DNA from: Nostoc linckia z4
GTDB taxonomy: Bacteria; Cyanobacteriota; Cyanobacteriia; Cyanobacteriales; Nostocaceae
Length of the DNA stretch: 64,000 bases
Assembly (NCBI RefSeq): GCF_002608075.1
Contig: NZ_LAHA01000028.1
Location: 22,575 to 86,574, forward strand
Direction of reading: 5' to 3'
Shown here: positions 46,189-54,915 of the stretch, piece after piece
How positions within the stretch are numbered: the first letter of the stretch is position 1
Layout: each line of letters opens with the position of its first letter
Notes under the pieces: model-generated
Database searches by the model: none
The model's input: only the letters and a program-made list of their open reading frames with translations
What the model was told of the DNA's origin: nothing
Position numbers and translations under genes: made by a program

Positions 46189-46929
46189 ATGTCAGAAGAT
46201 TTAAAAGGCAAAATTGCACTCATTACAGGTGCAAACAAAGGTATTGGCTATGAAATCGCACGTCAATTAGGTTCTAGGGGTGCTACCGTCCTTGTTGGTT
46301 CCAGAGACTTCGGACGGGGTGAAGAAGCAGCAAACAAACTTCGTTTAAACGATATCAATGCCAAAGCAGTTCAACTGGATGTAGTAGACCAAAAAACAAT
46401 CGACTCTACAGCTGAACAAATCGAGAACGAATTCGGAAAACTCGATATCTTGGTAAACAATGCCGGGATACTAAGTGATGGCGATCGCCTTCCACCCAGT
46501 CAAGTTGACATTCAAACACTGCGACACACTTATGAGACAAACGTCTTTGGAGTATTTGCAGTCACAAAAGCCCTATTGCCACTTTTGAAAAAGTCAACAG
46601 CAGGGCGAATAGTAAATATATCAAGTAGCTTAGGTTCTCTGACTTTAAACTCCGACCCAAATTTTGAGTTCGCTCATTTTAAGCTTATTGCCTATAATTC
46701 ATCAAAAACAGCACTCAACGCCCTCACAGTTTTATTTGCTGCTGAATTGAAAGATACCCCAATCAAAGTCAACGCCGCCGATCCTGGTTACACAGCAACC
46801 GACATCAATCAAAATCAAGCTCATCGCACCGTCCAACAGGGAGCCATAGCGGCAGTCAAACTTGCTACCCTCCCTGAAGATGGTTCTACCGGAGGGTTTT
46901 TTGACGAAAATGGCCTAGTTCCCTGGTAA
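46189..46929 (+). CDS. Short-chain dehydrogenase/reductase (SDR)
   Basis: I choose ATG 46189; an in-frame TTG at 46171 is upstream. The 246-aa protein has the Rossmann motif TGANKGIGYEIA, the NNAG motif in LVNNAGILSDG, and the catalytic Ser and YxxxK in IVNISSSLG and YNSSKTALN. It ends STGGFFDENGLVPW. It is the closest thing in this window to an intact version of the truncated SDR at 57593, which ends SGGFFHLGEAVPW. Confidence 0.92.
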   Translation: MSEDLKGKIALITGANKGIGYEIARQLGSRGATVLVGSRDFGRGEEAANKLRLNDINAKAVQLDVVDQKTIDSTAEQIENEFGKLDILVNNAGILSDGDRLPPSQVDIQTLRHTYETNVFGVFAVTKALLPLLKKSTAGRIVNISSSLGSLTLNSDPNFEFAHFKLIAYNSSKTALNALTVLFAAELKDTPIKVNAADPGYTATDINQNQAHRTVQQGAIAAVKLATLPEDGSTGGFFDENGLVPW

Positions 46930-46934
46930 CGGGC

Positions 46935-47080
46935 ATTGGGCAAACAGGGTATGGGGAAAGGGAAAGGGGTAAGGGGAAAAGGGGAAAGATTAAATTTATT
47001 CCTTTTCCCTTTAACCTTTAACCTTTTCCCCTACCTCCCCATCTCCCCATCTCCCCATCTCCCCATCCTCCATGCCCCAA
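46935..47080. repeat. Low-complexity repeat tract between convergent genes
   Basis: GGTAAGGGGAAAAGGGG faces CCTTTTCCCCTACC, so the tract can fold into a hairpin. It is followed by three or four TCTCCCCA units. Such tracts lie at many gene ends in this window. Confidence 0.75.
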
Positions 47081-48127
47081 TCAGTAAGGATTTGAATCAA
47101 TCCGTCCCCTTTTAACACTCCTGAGATAGTATCCAGAAGTTGGTCTGTTTTTCAAGTTGAAGGTGTCGCCACGGGGAACTCTCCAAATTTTATAGTTGGA
47201 AAATGTCAAAGGCGATCGCGGTTCGCATACTTCCGGTGTATGGTCGCCTAGTACAAAGTACGCTGCACCTCTACCTATAACTTTCACCAAACCATATTTA
47301 TCCACAACAACCGACGTACTTTCACTAACTGCAATACCCAAAACACTACTAGATACACCATCCTTAATTTGACGGGCAATAAAAGCCATAATTCGACCCA
47401 TTCTTTCTCGTCTGTCGAAGTGTGTATCTACGATGGTTCCTTTCAAATAATTCCAGTTAAAAAAGTTGTAAGTAAAGGTAATGTCTCGATAAGGATCTTC
47501 TAGTGCATCTCTAGTTTCAATGCCTTTTTCAGAAGAAGCACAAGCATCGTAGACATACTCACCTTGAATCATTGCACCTGCACTAGTGCCGCCAACACCA
47601 CCTCCCTTCAGATAAACTGACTTAACAGCAGCTTCCAACTTCGTGTCTTTCCAACTGCGAACGTATTGGCATTGGTCGCCGCCAGCAAAGAAAATTACAT
47701 CAGCATTTCTGACTTTTTCCGCAATCTCAGCTTTGTTTGCTTCTTGGCGATTGCTAACAATCAGAGTTTCCACAGAGTTTACGCCTTTCATTGCAGAAAT
47801 TAGCCGATTGTAATCATGATTACCATAGGTGCGGATGACAACAACATTGACTTTGGTAGCAGAGTTATTACCTCCCCTAACTTCGTTAATCATCCACTGG
47901 ATAGCATCGTCCACATCGGGGCCTCCTCCACCCAAACTCAAAACCGGGCCAGCCAAGGAAGGAGAACGCACGTTGACAGAGGGGGAAGGATGGACATCAA
48001 TAATATCGCCTAAGAAATAGCGTTTCCAGTTTGCTATAAAACGGGTTATGAGTAAGATTCCCATTTTAAACAACTTGATTACTCTACTCTTCAAGCGCCT
48101 TGATACATTTGGGAATGCCTTTGTCAT
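47081..48127 (-). CDS. Cyanophycinase-like peptidase (family S51)
   Basis: 348 aa. Cyanophycinase releases beta-Asp-Arg dipeptides from the storage polymer cyanophycin. The family nucleophile segment is present as GGVGGTSAGAMIQGEYVYD, and VDTHFDRRERMGRIMAFI matches the conserved cyanophycinase block. The N-terminal 45 residues are basic with a hydrophobic run (LFKMGILLITRFIANW), which may anchor or export the protein and makes it longer than the cytosolic CphB. Identification as a true cyanophycinase rather than a related S51 peptidase is likely but not certain. Confidence 0.82.
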   Translation of the reverse strand: MTKAFPNVSRRLKSRVIKLFKMGILLITRFIANWKRYFLGDIIDVHPSPSVNVRSPSLAGPVLSLGGGGPDVDDAIQWMINEVRGGNNSATKVNVVVIRTYGNHDYNRLISAMKGVNSVETLIVSNRQEANKAEIAEKVRNADVIFFAGGDQCQYVRSWKDTKLEAAVKSVYLKGGGVGGTSAGAMIQGEYVYDACASSEKGIETRDALEDPYRDITFTYNFFNWNYLKGTIVDTHFDRRERMGRIMAFIARQIKDGVSSSVLGIAVSESTSVVVDKYGLVKVIGRGAAYFVLGDHTPEVCEPRSPLTFSNYKIWRVPRGDTFNLKNRPTSGYYLRSVKRGRIDSNPY

Positions 48128-48708
48128 ACTAAACTTCTAATGCAAACTCCAATTATTACTAGGCTGCTACGCATTTGAATTACTCATTTACTCCTGAATC
48201 TTGTCCTTAGTCATTAATCATTTGTTCTTTATAAACATCCTCTTGCAAAAGTAACTTTTGCAAGAGGGGGTAAAGGGGAAAGGTTAATGGTTCGACAAGC
48301 TCACCAACCGGGAAAAGGGTTTTTATTTGCCCTTTACCCTTTACCCCTTACCCTTTTTCCCACTTCTCTTAGAAGTCTAATGACCAATGGCAAAGGACAG
48401 TTGAAAGTATTTGAGACGTGCATTAGCTTAACTTTCGCATCAGAAGATGTGAAATTCCAGCGTACAGGACTTGTACTGTTTTTTCACACAAAATAATGCA
48501 GATTAATTAATTTTTATCTGCTTTTTTTGTTACAAAATTCCGATTATAGAAATCAAATTTGATTTGAAAAACTGCTCATAGAGACTCTTAACAGTAGACC
48601 TCTTGTTTTTGAGATAACGCCACCTCAGTCAGTATGCAAATCAAAATAGGATATCCTAACCTAATTAGGTTATTTTCTGGGTGTTTTTTCTTTAATTCCT
48701 AGATGAGA
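48128..48708. other. Intergenic region with hairpin-forming repeat
   Basis: About 580 bp without a convincing gene. 48236-48360 holds CTCTTGCAAAAGTAACTTTTGCAAGAGG, a strong inverted repeat, and then GGGGTAAAGGGGAAAGG facing CCCTTTACCCTTTACCCCTT. The 69-codon + frame here is driven by these repeats. The remainder is AT-rich. Confidence 0.6.
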
Positions 48709-49611
48709 TTATCGATGTTGAAGTTCATCAAAGAAATTTACGATCGCTGTACCTAAATTTTCAATGTAAATACTAAGCGGTTCAAAATGCCATCCTTGTA
48801 ATTCTTTATACAAATAAGGTCGAAAACGTCTCTGTTTAATCTGTTCTACCAAGAAATCTACATCATCTTCGGCAATACCATCCAAGTTAAAAGAAATAAT
48901 GCCTGTTAAATTAAAAAGTTCTTTGCTAGAACGAATCAAGCATTCAGTTTGTTTCTGATTGGGATTAGTCCAGGGATTTGATATTCTCCATTTCGATTTG
49001 ATAAATCTGACTGTATTACTAATTTCTGGTGCTAGCAGAACAGAGGGTTGATTTCTGATGAAAACCTGACTACTCGATTTTGTTTGAGGTACTAATTGAT
49101 GAATCGCTGCTTCAGATATTTGCCGAGCGGGTTCTATTGAGTTAATTTCGTTGATGAGTTTGTCAAAATCCTTATTTAAGCATTTTTGGAGAATTTGCGA
49201 TCGCTGTTTTGGATCGTTGCTCAAAATCTCTAAAAGAACGATGTATTTACATCCCAAGCTATGACCTAGCCATAAGTAGTTATTAGGATTTAAGTATATA
49301 TTCAAAACGTTATCAGGTTGATGTTCTTGTTTTAAGAATTTGATAATTTCAACCTTGAGATTATATTGTTCTTTTAGTAACTTAAGAGAAACTTTCCAAT
49401 GATTAAATTGAAGCAGATTTAAAGGAAACCGATATAAAATTAGGGAATATCCTTGAGCAAATAGATACTCATGAAGATATTTATATGCCCAAGTAGGAAA
49501 AGATCCAAAAATAAAGCTACCAATAAATTGGATAATTCCTTTAGGATTGGGATGTAGTGCTACCTGAGTGTGCGATAGATTTATAAAGTTTGGTTGAGTA
49601 TTATCCGACAT
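48709..49611 (-). CDS. DUF1350 alpha/beta-hydrolase-like protein
   Basis: 300 aa. The nucleophile elbow is visible in NYLWLGHSLGCKYIVLLE (GHSxG) near residue 117, after IIQFIGSFIFGSFPTWAYKY and the strand YSLILYRFP. This fits the DUF1350 family of cyanobacteria and plastids, whose substrate is unknown. The C-terminal half is longer than needed for a minimal hydrolase. It begins about 145 bp after the upstream 191-aa gene, with a hairpin between them. Confidence 0.78.
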   Translation of the reverse strand: MSDNTQPNFINLSHTQVALHPNPKGIIQFIGSFIFGSFPTWAYKYLHEYLFAQGYSLILYRFPLNLLQFNHWKVSLKLLKEQYNLKVEIIKFLKQEHQPDNVLNIYLNPNNYLWLGHSLGCKYIVLLEILSNDPKQRSQILQKCLNKDFDKLINEINSIEPARQISEAAIHQLVPQTKSSSQVFIRNQPSVLLAPEISNTVRFIKSKWRISNPWTNPNQKQTECLIRSSKELFNLTGIISFNLDGIAEDDVDFLVEQIKQRRFRPYLYKELQGWHFEPLSIYIENLGTAIVNFFDELQHR

Positions 49612-49661
49612 TATTTGAGTATTTTTAATTTGGTTTATTTAAATATCAATTGTCAGAATGT

Positions 49662-49692
49662 TTCTAGGACGGGTTAAAAACCCATCCTAGAA
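49662..49692 (-). terminator. Hairpin between two minus-strand genes
   Basis: TTCTAGGACGGGTT-AAA-AACCCATCCTAGAA forms a 14-bp stem with one mismatch. It lies downstream of the 191-aa gene and upstream of the DUF1350 gene. There is no clear U-tract. Confidence 0.45.
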
Positions 49693-49756
49693 TAAATGAT
49701 TGGAGATTTTTGTAATTTAAAGTCTCTAATAACAGCTAGTTAATTTCCAACTATAG

Positions 49757-50317
49757 TTAAACACCTTTAGTCAACTCAAATAAGGATTTTCCTGTAGCTG
49801 TAGGCAATGCATATGCAACCTCACCTAACTTAGAACTATCTTCTCCAAAAAAAGTCCCTCTATGCTCAGGAGTGATTAATAACTGAGTAGATTGAGGAGT
49901 TGAACCTGAACTGAGGAATATCTCGACATAACCCCGAAGCTCAAAGTTTGCAGCCTTTAATATAGCGAGGTCAGCGATATTCGGTTGCACAATTAATAAA
50001 CCTGTATCGTATGCATTAAGGGGAATTGTAAAACGTGTCTTTGTTGTCTTTTTGTCATCCTCTGTAAAGACTCTACTTACTGGATCATTTTGACCTGTAG
50101 TGTCTAGAAAAGAGGCGATTTTTGTAAGATCTAGTCCGGGTGTTTTAGCTGTAAATACAACAGATAGATACAGAAAGTCACTGGTAATATTGGAAATACT
50201 GAGAAAATATCCCTGGACAATCTTGCGAGCTAATGACTTAAGTTCAGGTACTGTATCTGTAATTTTTTTAGGAAGTTGGGGCTTAAGAAGAAGTTCAAAT
50301 GTTGAAATAACAGCCAT
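49757..50317 (-). CDS. Unknown beta-rich protein
   Basis: 186 aa from ATG 50317, which has GAGAG 8 bases upstream; ATG 50332 is possible. No signal peptide. Blocks are FELLLKPQLPKKITDTVPEL, VQGYFLSISNITSDFLYLSV, TKTRFTIPLNAYDTGLLIVQ and LRGYVEIFLSSGSTPQ, suggesting alternating strands in a beta-sandwich. I do not recognise a family. Confidence 0.65.
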   Translation of the reverse strand: MAVISTFELLLKPQLPKKITDTVPELKSLARKIVQGYFLSISNITSDFLYLSVVFTAKTPGLDLTKIASFLDTTGQNDPVSRVFTEDDKKTTKTRFTIPLNAYDTGLLIVQPNIADLAILKAANFELRGYVEIFLSSGSTPQSTQLLITPEHRGTFFGEDSSKLGEVAYALPTATGKSLFELTKGV

Positions 50318-50461
50318 TAGTGTTACTCTCATTGAGTGATTTGTATAAGAATATATATATTTAAGATAAATCCAGAGGTATAGTACCCACGCGGGTGATT
50401 TTTACTTAAATGTTTTCCTGTATGCTCGTTTAGAGGCGATTGTGGCCCGTTGAACTCCAAA

Positions 50462-50490
50462 GTTAAGCGCCACTGGTAGTGGCGCTTAAC
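50462..50490. repeat. Perfect palindrome GTTAAGCGCCACT
   Basis: GTTAAGCGCCACT (50462-50474), loop GGT, AGTGGCGCTTAAC (50478-50490). The stem is perfect at 13 bp. No U-tract follows on either strand, so it looks like a dispersed palindrome rather than a terminator. Confidence 0.7.
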
Positions 50491-50579
50491 GTCTGCAAAG
50501 CTAACGCTTTAGTAGCATACGGTATGGTAAAAAATCTTGGTCAAGCCTGTTGGAAGAAGTTCTAACGGTGAATGAAGAA

Positions 50580-50653
50580 TCCCCTGCCTTTACTAATAGA
50601 TGAGCGTTCGCGCAGCGTGTCGTCAGACAAGCGATATCTATTCAGGCAGGGGA
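50580..50653. repeat. Inverted-repeat element with TCCCCTGCCT ends
   Basis: TCCCCTGCCT (50580-50589) matches inverted AGGCAGGGGA (50644-50653), and AATAGAT/ATCTATT form inner arms. The loop carries GAGCGTTCGCGCAGCGTGTC, a motif often dispersed in Nostocales. Confidence 0.6.
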
Positions 50654-50682
50654 GTGTCAATTATTGTTTACCATGCGTAGCA

Positions 50683-52164
50683 CTATCCTATTCCCAAACG
50701 CCCAGCCAAGCCAGGAGTCAGGGGTAAAAGAGTAGTAATCATCAAAAATAAAGCCAAAAGACCCAAAGCGGCTCTAGCGTCATCGGGTTCACTGATTTCA
50801 TTCAAGCTGGGGCGTTCTAAATCTCGTTGCAAGAAGAAAATCACGAATGCCCAGTACATAGCCAGAACATTACCGAGAGATACTAGCACCAGTAAAATTA
50901 AAGTTGCTACAGTTGCTCTTTGTGCGGTTTTGCGTCCATAAATTGCCTGGACAATACGGCCGCCATCTAGTTGTCCTGCGGGCATTAAGTTCAAAGCGGT
51001 AATTACTAACCCCAACCAACCAATCACCACTAGGGGATGAACGCTGACTAAAGGTGACTGTAAGGCAGAACCAAGGACAACCCGCGCCAAGCTTCCCACT
51101 AAAATTGAACCTTGGAAAAACTGATTTGGCAGTTGAAATAAGCTACCAGGGTGAGAAAGCAGCAAGCCAATAATCAGCATTGCCAAAGCAACGATACCGC
51201 CTGCGGCTGGCCCTGCCAAGGCAATATCAAACAATACCTTGCGGTTGGGCAATAGGGACTCAAAGCGGGTAATTGCACCAAAGGAGCCAATTTGCACAGC
51301 AGGTAGAAAGAACGGCCAGCTCAGGCGGATTTGGTGACGGCGAGCCAGCAACCAATGACCGATTTCATGAGCTACTAAAATCGCAAATATACCCGCACCT
51401 ATGGGTAAAGCTTCTGTAAACCGTCCGGGACTGGTAAAGAAATCAAAATTTAACAGTAATCCCGCAGCTTCTAAATTTGTGGCGATGGTCGCTACCAACA
51501 GAATACCCGCAAAAACTTTTTGCGATAACTGCATTGGTCGGGGATCGTTGCGACTGGGCAAAACAATTACTACTGGTCTAGTGTCTGTATTTTCCACTAA
51601 AAATAAGCGATAGCGATCGCCTAGTCGTTCTCGCAAACTAGCGCTCAAACGGTTGTGAATTTCTTCTGGTTCTCCGCGCAAATTGCCTTTAAAAATCGCT
51701 CCGTCTTGGTAGGGGATGGTTTCTGTAGCGAAAAATGTATCGATACCAAAAATACCTTTAATTGCATTCAAGTCATCTTCTGGTATCGGTGGAATCTGGG
51801 GTTTAAGTTCTATAACTGTTGGTTGTGGGGAATTTTCTTCAGCCAAGGACTCAGCAGCTAGTCTTTGGGTTGCCCGTTGCTTGAGTATGGCATCTTGCCC
51901 AGCTTTGCGTAACTGGCTGCCCAAGTAGATGTACAATCCAGCAGAAGCCACCACTAAGAACAATATACCTGCTATGTTGATGTAAATGCCTGTGGCAAAC
52001 AATCCAAAAAACAATAGCCACGGAGTCATCAACACCACCGACTGTAACCAGGCCAAGATTCCTAGCTTGCCAAAAGGTCTGGCGCGATAAAAGCCCCACC
52101 CCAAAATGCCTAAAGCTACTAGCAGAATTGCCGCCAAGATAGAAGTTTCTGATAAAGTAGACAT
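50683..52164 (-). CDS. Site-2-type membrane metalloprotease (M50 family)
   Basis: I choose ATG 52164 (493 aa); a GTG at 52218 would add 18 residues. It cleaves substrates inside or next to the membrane. The zinc motif HEIGH is at about residue 266 in FAILVAHEIGHWLLARR, and the third ligand motif is in NLMPAGQLDGGRIVQ. About eight hydrophobic helices are seen. The architecture, with a soluble region of about 130 residues between the first helices and the catalytic core, is like the cyanobacterial/chloroplast EGY proteases. Substrate unknown. Confidence 0.9.
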   Translation of the reverse strand: MSTLSETSILAAILLVALGILGWGFYRARPFGKLGILAWLQSVVLMTPWLLFFGLFATGIYINIAGILFLVVASAGLYIYLGSQLRKAGQDAILKQRATQRLAAESLAEENSPQPTVIELKPQIPPIPEDDLNAIKGIFGIDTFFATETIPYQDGAIFKGNLRGEPEEIHNRLSASLRERLGDRYRLFLVENTDTRPVVIVLPSRNDPRPMQLSQKVFAGILLVATIATNLEAAGLLLNFDFFTSPGRFTEALPIGAGIFAILVAHEIGHWLLARRHQIRLSWPFFLPAVQIGSFGAITRFESLLPNRKVLFDIALAGPAAGGIVALAMLIIGLLLSHPGSLFQLPNQFFQGSILVGSLARVVLGSALQSPLVSVHPLVVIGWLGLVITALNLMPAGQLDGGRIVQAIYGRKTAQRATVATLILLVLVSLGNVLAMYWAFVIFFLQRDLERPSLNEISEPDDARAALGLLALFLMITTLLPLTPGLAGRLGIG

Positions 52165-52624
52165 TTCCAAACCTTTGCTATTGAGACTAAGCCAGAACAA
52201 ATCCGGTATTGCAGACACACTTATTAATGTATAACGTCCTCTGTCCTCTGCCCAAATTATCTGACTTGGCGTCAGCTAGGAAAAAGCGCAGGTATTGTAC
52301 GTTGTTCTCAGCATAAATAGTTACATTTAGCTGTTGATGGCTTAGTAGTTGCTCTAATCGTCCGAACCCTAAACAAAGACAAGTAAATTATCTATTTTTT
52401 ACGCCTCTGCTAACAAGCGTTCGTCAAAGACGTTGGCGCAGCGCTTGTTTTTCTGCTTTGTCTGGATTTATTATTCTTTTTGTCAATGCGTAAGTTCTAG
52501 TGGGTTAAGTGCGAAAGGTGGGAAAGGTAGTGAATTTAGTATAACAAGTTGACTAGGCTGTTCATAAGTTGTAAGTTGGTTGCTATTAAATACTTTATGC
52601 AAAATTACGCATTTTTTAAAACCA
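52165..52624. other. Intergenic region between divergent genes
   Basis: No gene seen. AACAAGCG (52412-52419) and CGCTTGTT (52442-52449) flank a TTCGTCAAAGACGTTGGCGC core, a further dispersed hairpin. Promoters for the M50 gene and the I36-like gene should lie here. Confidence 0.55.
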
Positions 52625-53065
52625 ATGAAAACAACACTACTATCAGGGTTAACTGTAACGATAACTGCTGCAATTGTTACAATTCCTAGCGGGATAAGAC
52701 CCAATGTAGCTAACGCCCAATTCCAACTACCTATACTAGCTAATTGTCCACAAAACAGTGTTTGTGCTTGGAGCGAGAGAAACTTTGTTGGTAATCGTTT
52801 AGTTGTAAGCCCACTTAGGACTGAGACGAATGAGGTAGGTAATAAAATATGTATTTTTCCTGGTAACGCCCTTTCACCCGGTGGTTCTCTGTTTTTTACC
52901 ACAAAACTCAAACGCTCAATAAGAAATAACACTCCATGTGATATTAAATTATACATAGAAGACAACATCGGTGATGAATCAGCTATAACCACCATTTCTC
53001 CAAACACTCAACAGGATGACAGTGGAGAATTTCGCTCTATAGGCGGAGGTTTTCGCAGTAGATAA
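52625..53065 (+). CDS. Secreted peptidase-inhibitor-like protein (I36 / crystallin-like)
   Basis: 146 aa from ATG 52625. A signal peptide (about 1-33, ending VANAQ) leads to a Cys-containing beta domain: ANCPQNSVCAWSERNFVGN resembles the start of the I36 (SMPI-like, beta/gamma-crystallin fold) family, with further Cys in NKICIFPG and NTPCDIKLYIEDN. The C-terminal Gly/Arg tail (IGGGFRSR) is odd. The target peptidase, if any, is unknown. Confidence 0.7.
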   Translation: MKTTLLSGLTVTITAAIVTIPSGIRPNVANAQFQLPILANCPQNSVCAWSERNFVGNRLVVSPLRTETNEVGNKICIFPGNALSPGGSLFFTTKLKRSIRNNTPCDIKLYIEDNIGDESAITTISPNTQQDDSGEFRSIGGGFRSR

Positions 53066-53099
53066 AGTTAGTTATCACGACGATAAATTTCACTCCTCA

Positions 53100-53122
53100 A
53101 CCCCATTCAAGTGGGTTTTTTA
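53100..53122 (+). terminator. Intrinsic terminator after the I36-like gene
   Basis: AACCCCATTCAAGTGGGTT followed by TTTTATT forms a short GC-containing stem with a T run, 35 bp after the stop. Confidence 0.55.
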
Positions 53123-53527
53123 TTATCAGGACTTACGCAAAATCGCCAAAAAGCTTAATTTATATAACCGCGAAGTAAATTTTTACTCCTTTTTCATGAA
53201 TCAATTTCCGTAATAAACGATTGTGACAGTTAAGGGTGCGGAATGTGGGTTAAAAAGAATTGGCTTTCTACATATTTACTAAATAACCTCAAGTTTTGGA
53301 ATAGGCGATACTTACGGTGAGCTACGTTAACGCATTTCATAAAGCGATCTTAAATGAGTTGTGAAAATGCGCGATGTCCAGATCCCCAACTTCTTGAAGA
53401 AGTTGGGGATCTGGCAGCCCCGCAAAATTAAGTTGACATTTTATTCTTGAGTTTATGCAATACAACCTAATGAATGCTACGCTACATTATCCAGGTAAGT
53501 GTATCTTGATGTGTGGAAGGGGAAATT
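53123..53527. other. Intergenic region with a perfect palindrome
   Basis: About 400 bp, no gene. It holds the 37-bp palindrome at 53378-53414. The last part contains the AAGG ribosome site of the PAAR-like gene. Confidence 0.6.
53378..53414. repeat. 18-bp perfect inverted repeat, dispersed palindrome
   Basis: CCAGATCCCCAACTTCTT, one base, then its exact inverse AAGAAGTTGGGGATCTGG. The AGATCCCC...GGGGATCT palindrome is a well-known dispersed cyanobacterial repeat. It lies alone, with no U-tract. Confidence 0.8.
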
Positions 53528-53914
53528 ATGGCTCTGCAAGTATGTTCCGGGGCAAGCCTCAAGTGTAGCTTTGGTGCAGCACCAAGTTCTTTGGTAGTTC
53601 TGCCCATTAATCGGGTATTGACTGGTACACCAGATGCCAACATTTTGGATAATAAGCCAATGGTGAATATTATGCCTTTTGGCATGTGTTCGTCTTTAGC
53701 CAATCCAACAGTTGCATCCGCCACAGCAGCAGCTTCTGGGGTGTTGACGCCCATGCCTTGTATACCAGTAATCCCCGCACCCTGGGCACCCGGTTCGCCT
53801 ACCGTTTTGATTGCTAACAGTCCAGCACTGAATAATACATCTAAATTGATGTGTGCGTGGGCGGGTGTAATTGAGGTGGTATACGCTGGTCAATCAACTG
53901 TGTTTATTCCCTAA
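53528..53914 (+). CDS. PAAR-like protein (DUF4280)
   Basis: 128 aa from ATG 53528 with an AAGG ribosome site. MALQVCSGASLKCSFGAAPS and the later blocks NIMPFGMCSSLANPTVASAT and SKLMCAWAGVIEVVYAGQST are characteristic of DUF4280, a PAAR-like domain predicted to cap the spike of contractile injection systems and type VI secretion tubes, or to carry effectors. No tube or sheath gene is next to it, so its partner is elsewhere or unrecognised. It could relate to the tail-like cluster starting 4 kb away; that is speculation. Confidence 0.85.
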   Translation: MALQVCSGASLKCSFGAAPSSLVVLPINRVLTGTPDANILDNKPMVNIMPFGMCSSLANPTVASATAAASGVLTPMPCIPVIPAPWAPGSPTVLIANSPALNNTSKLMCAWAGVIEVVYAGQSTVFIP

Positions 53915-53919
53915 AATAA

Positions 53920-53952
53920 TTTTAGATTTTAGATTTTAGATTTTAGATTTTG
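53920..53952. repeat. Heptamer repeat (TTTTAGA)n
   Basis: Four to five tandem units of TTTTAGA/ATTTTAG follow the PAAR-like gene. The same heptamer occurs at 56230-56256. Confidence 0.85.
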
Positions 53953-53985
53953 GAATCAGGCAGAAGTAAAAAGTTAAAAGGCAAA

Positions 53986-54780
53986 TTACTTTTTACTTTT
54001 TAATATGCCCGATCGCACTTCATAAAGCGATCGCAATTTGAGGATATCTTGCCATTCTTGCTCTGTGAATGGTTGGGTAACTAATTCTATACCAAAATAC
54101 TGTTTTGCTGTCTTTGTCAATGTATCTACAATCTTGACTATCCAGCTATCCTGTTCCTCTGTTTTACAAAACGAGGTATTCCAAGGAGCCGGTTGTTGAA
54201 AGATTTCTTCAAATAAACCTTTGTCTGTGGACAAAATCATTGAGCCGTGTTGCAGAATTGTATTTCTTCCCTTGCGTTGGGCGCTACCGATGAATTTACT
54301 GCCATCAGGGGTAATCAAGTCTGCGGCTGTTGCTGTGTTGAAGCAACTGGGATTGTGAATGTAACCCCGTCCAGCAGAACCATAATCTAATTCAACACCC
54401 AAGGTTTGCCAGCCTTGAATCAAAAAGTTACAGATGTTTTCATAAATACCCCAGCTTTTTGCTGTACTGGCTCTTGTAATCAAGGCGTAGGTTAAATCTC
54501 CTTGATGGAGAACGGCTCTACCTCCTGTTGGGCGACGAACTACATCGAGTTGCTGTCCTTGATAAATCAGATTGTGCCATTGGGGAGGCCATTGTTTTTG
54601 CAGATGTCCGAGGGAGAGTGCGTAGGGAGACCAAGTATAAAAACGCAACGTAGGCGGATGTTGTCCCTCTTCGCATTGCTTAAACAACCAAGCATCAATG
54701 GCCATTTGCACTCCTCCTGATGTCTGAAGCATTGGGATGAAACGCCAGGTAGATGGTGATTCGGTTGCTAGTTGTCTCAT
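53986..54780 (-). CDS. Lipoate--protein ligase family protein
   Basis: 264 aa. The lipoyl/octanoyl-binding motif RRPTGGRAVLHQGDLTYALI is present near residue 80, with the catalytic-type Lys region in PDGSKFIGSAQRKGRNTILQ near 157. The family attaches lipoate or octanoate to the lipoyl domains of 2-oxoacid dehydrogenases and GcvH. Without the C-terminal adenylation accessory domain it may be an octanoyltransferase/amidotransferase rather than a full ligase. Confidence 0.88.
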   Translation of the reverse strand: MRQLATESPSTWRFIPMLQTSGGVQMAIDAWLFKQCEEGQHPPTLRFYTWSPYALSLGHLQKQWPPQWHNLIYQGQQLDVVRRPTGGRAVLHQGDLTYALITRASTAKSWGIYENICNFLIQGWQTLGVELDYGSAGRGYIHNPSCFNTATAADLITPDGSKFIGSAQRKGRNTILQHGSMILSTDKGLFEEIFQQPAPWNTSFCKTEEQDSWIVKIVDTLTKTAKQYFGIELVTQPFTEQEWQDILKLRSLYEVRSGILKSKK

Positions 54781-54785
54781 AGGTT

Positions 54786-54822
54786 GGGGACTGGGGACTG
54801 GGGACTAGGGACTGGGGACTGG
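54786..54822. repeat. Heptamer repeat (GGGGACT)n
   Basis: Five near-perfect tandem copies of GGGGACT (one reads AGGGACT) lie just upstream of the lipoate ligase gene. A CCCCAATCC counterpart follows at 54889-54912. Confidence 0.9.
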
Positions 54823-54915
54823 CAAAATATTCCAAAATTTGCTGTGGGTAAGAGCAGAATTCCATAATTTTTACGAGTGAAAACCCAATCCCCAATCCCC
54901 AATCCCCAGTCCCTT

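Larger units (their letters stand above)
50333..50682. other. Intergenic region with two palindromic repeats
   Basis: No gene seen. It contains a perfect 13-bp-stem hairpin (50462-50490) and an inverted-repeat element (50580-50653), both listed separately. Confidence 0.65.

Noticed and set aside
48287..48496. Plus-strand frame of 69 codons
   Set aside because: It begins within a dispersed CCCTTTACCCC repeat and has no ribosome site or recognisable protein features.
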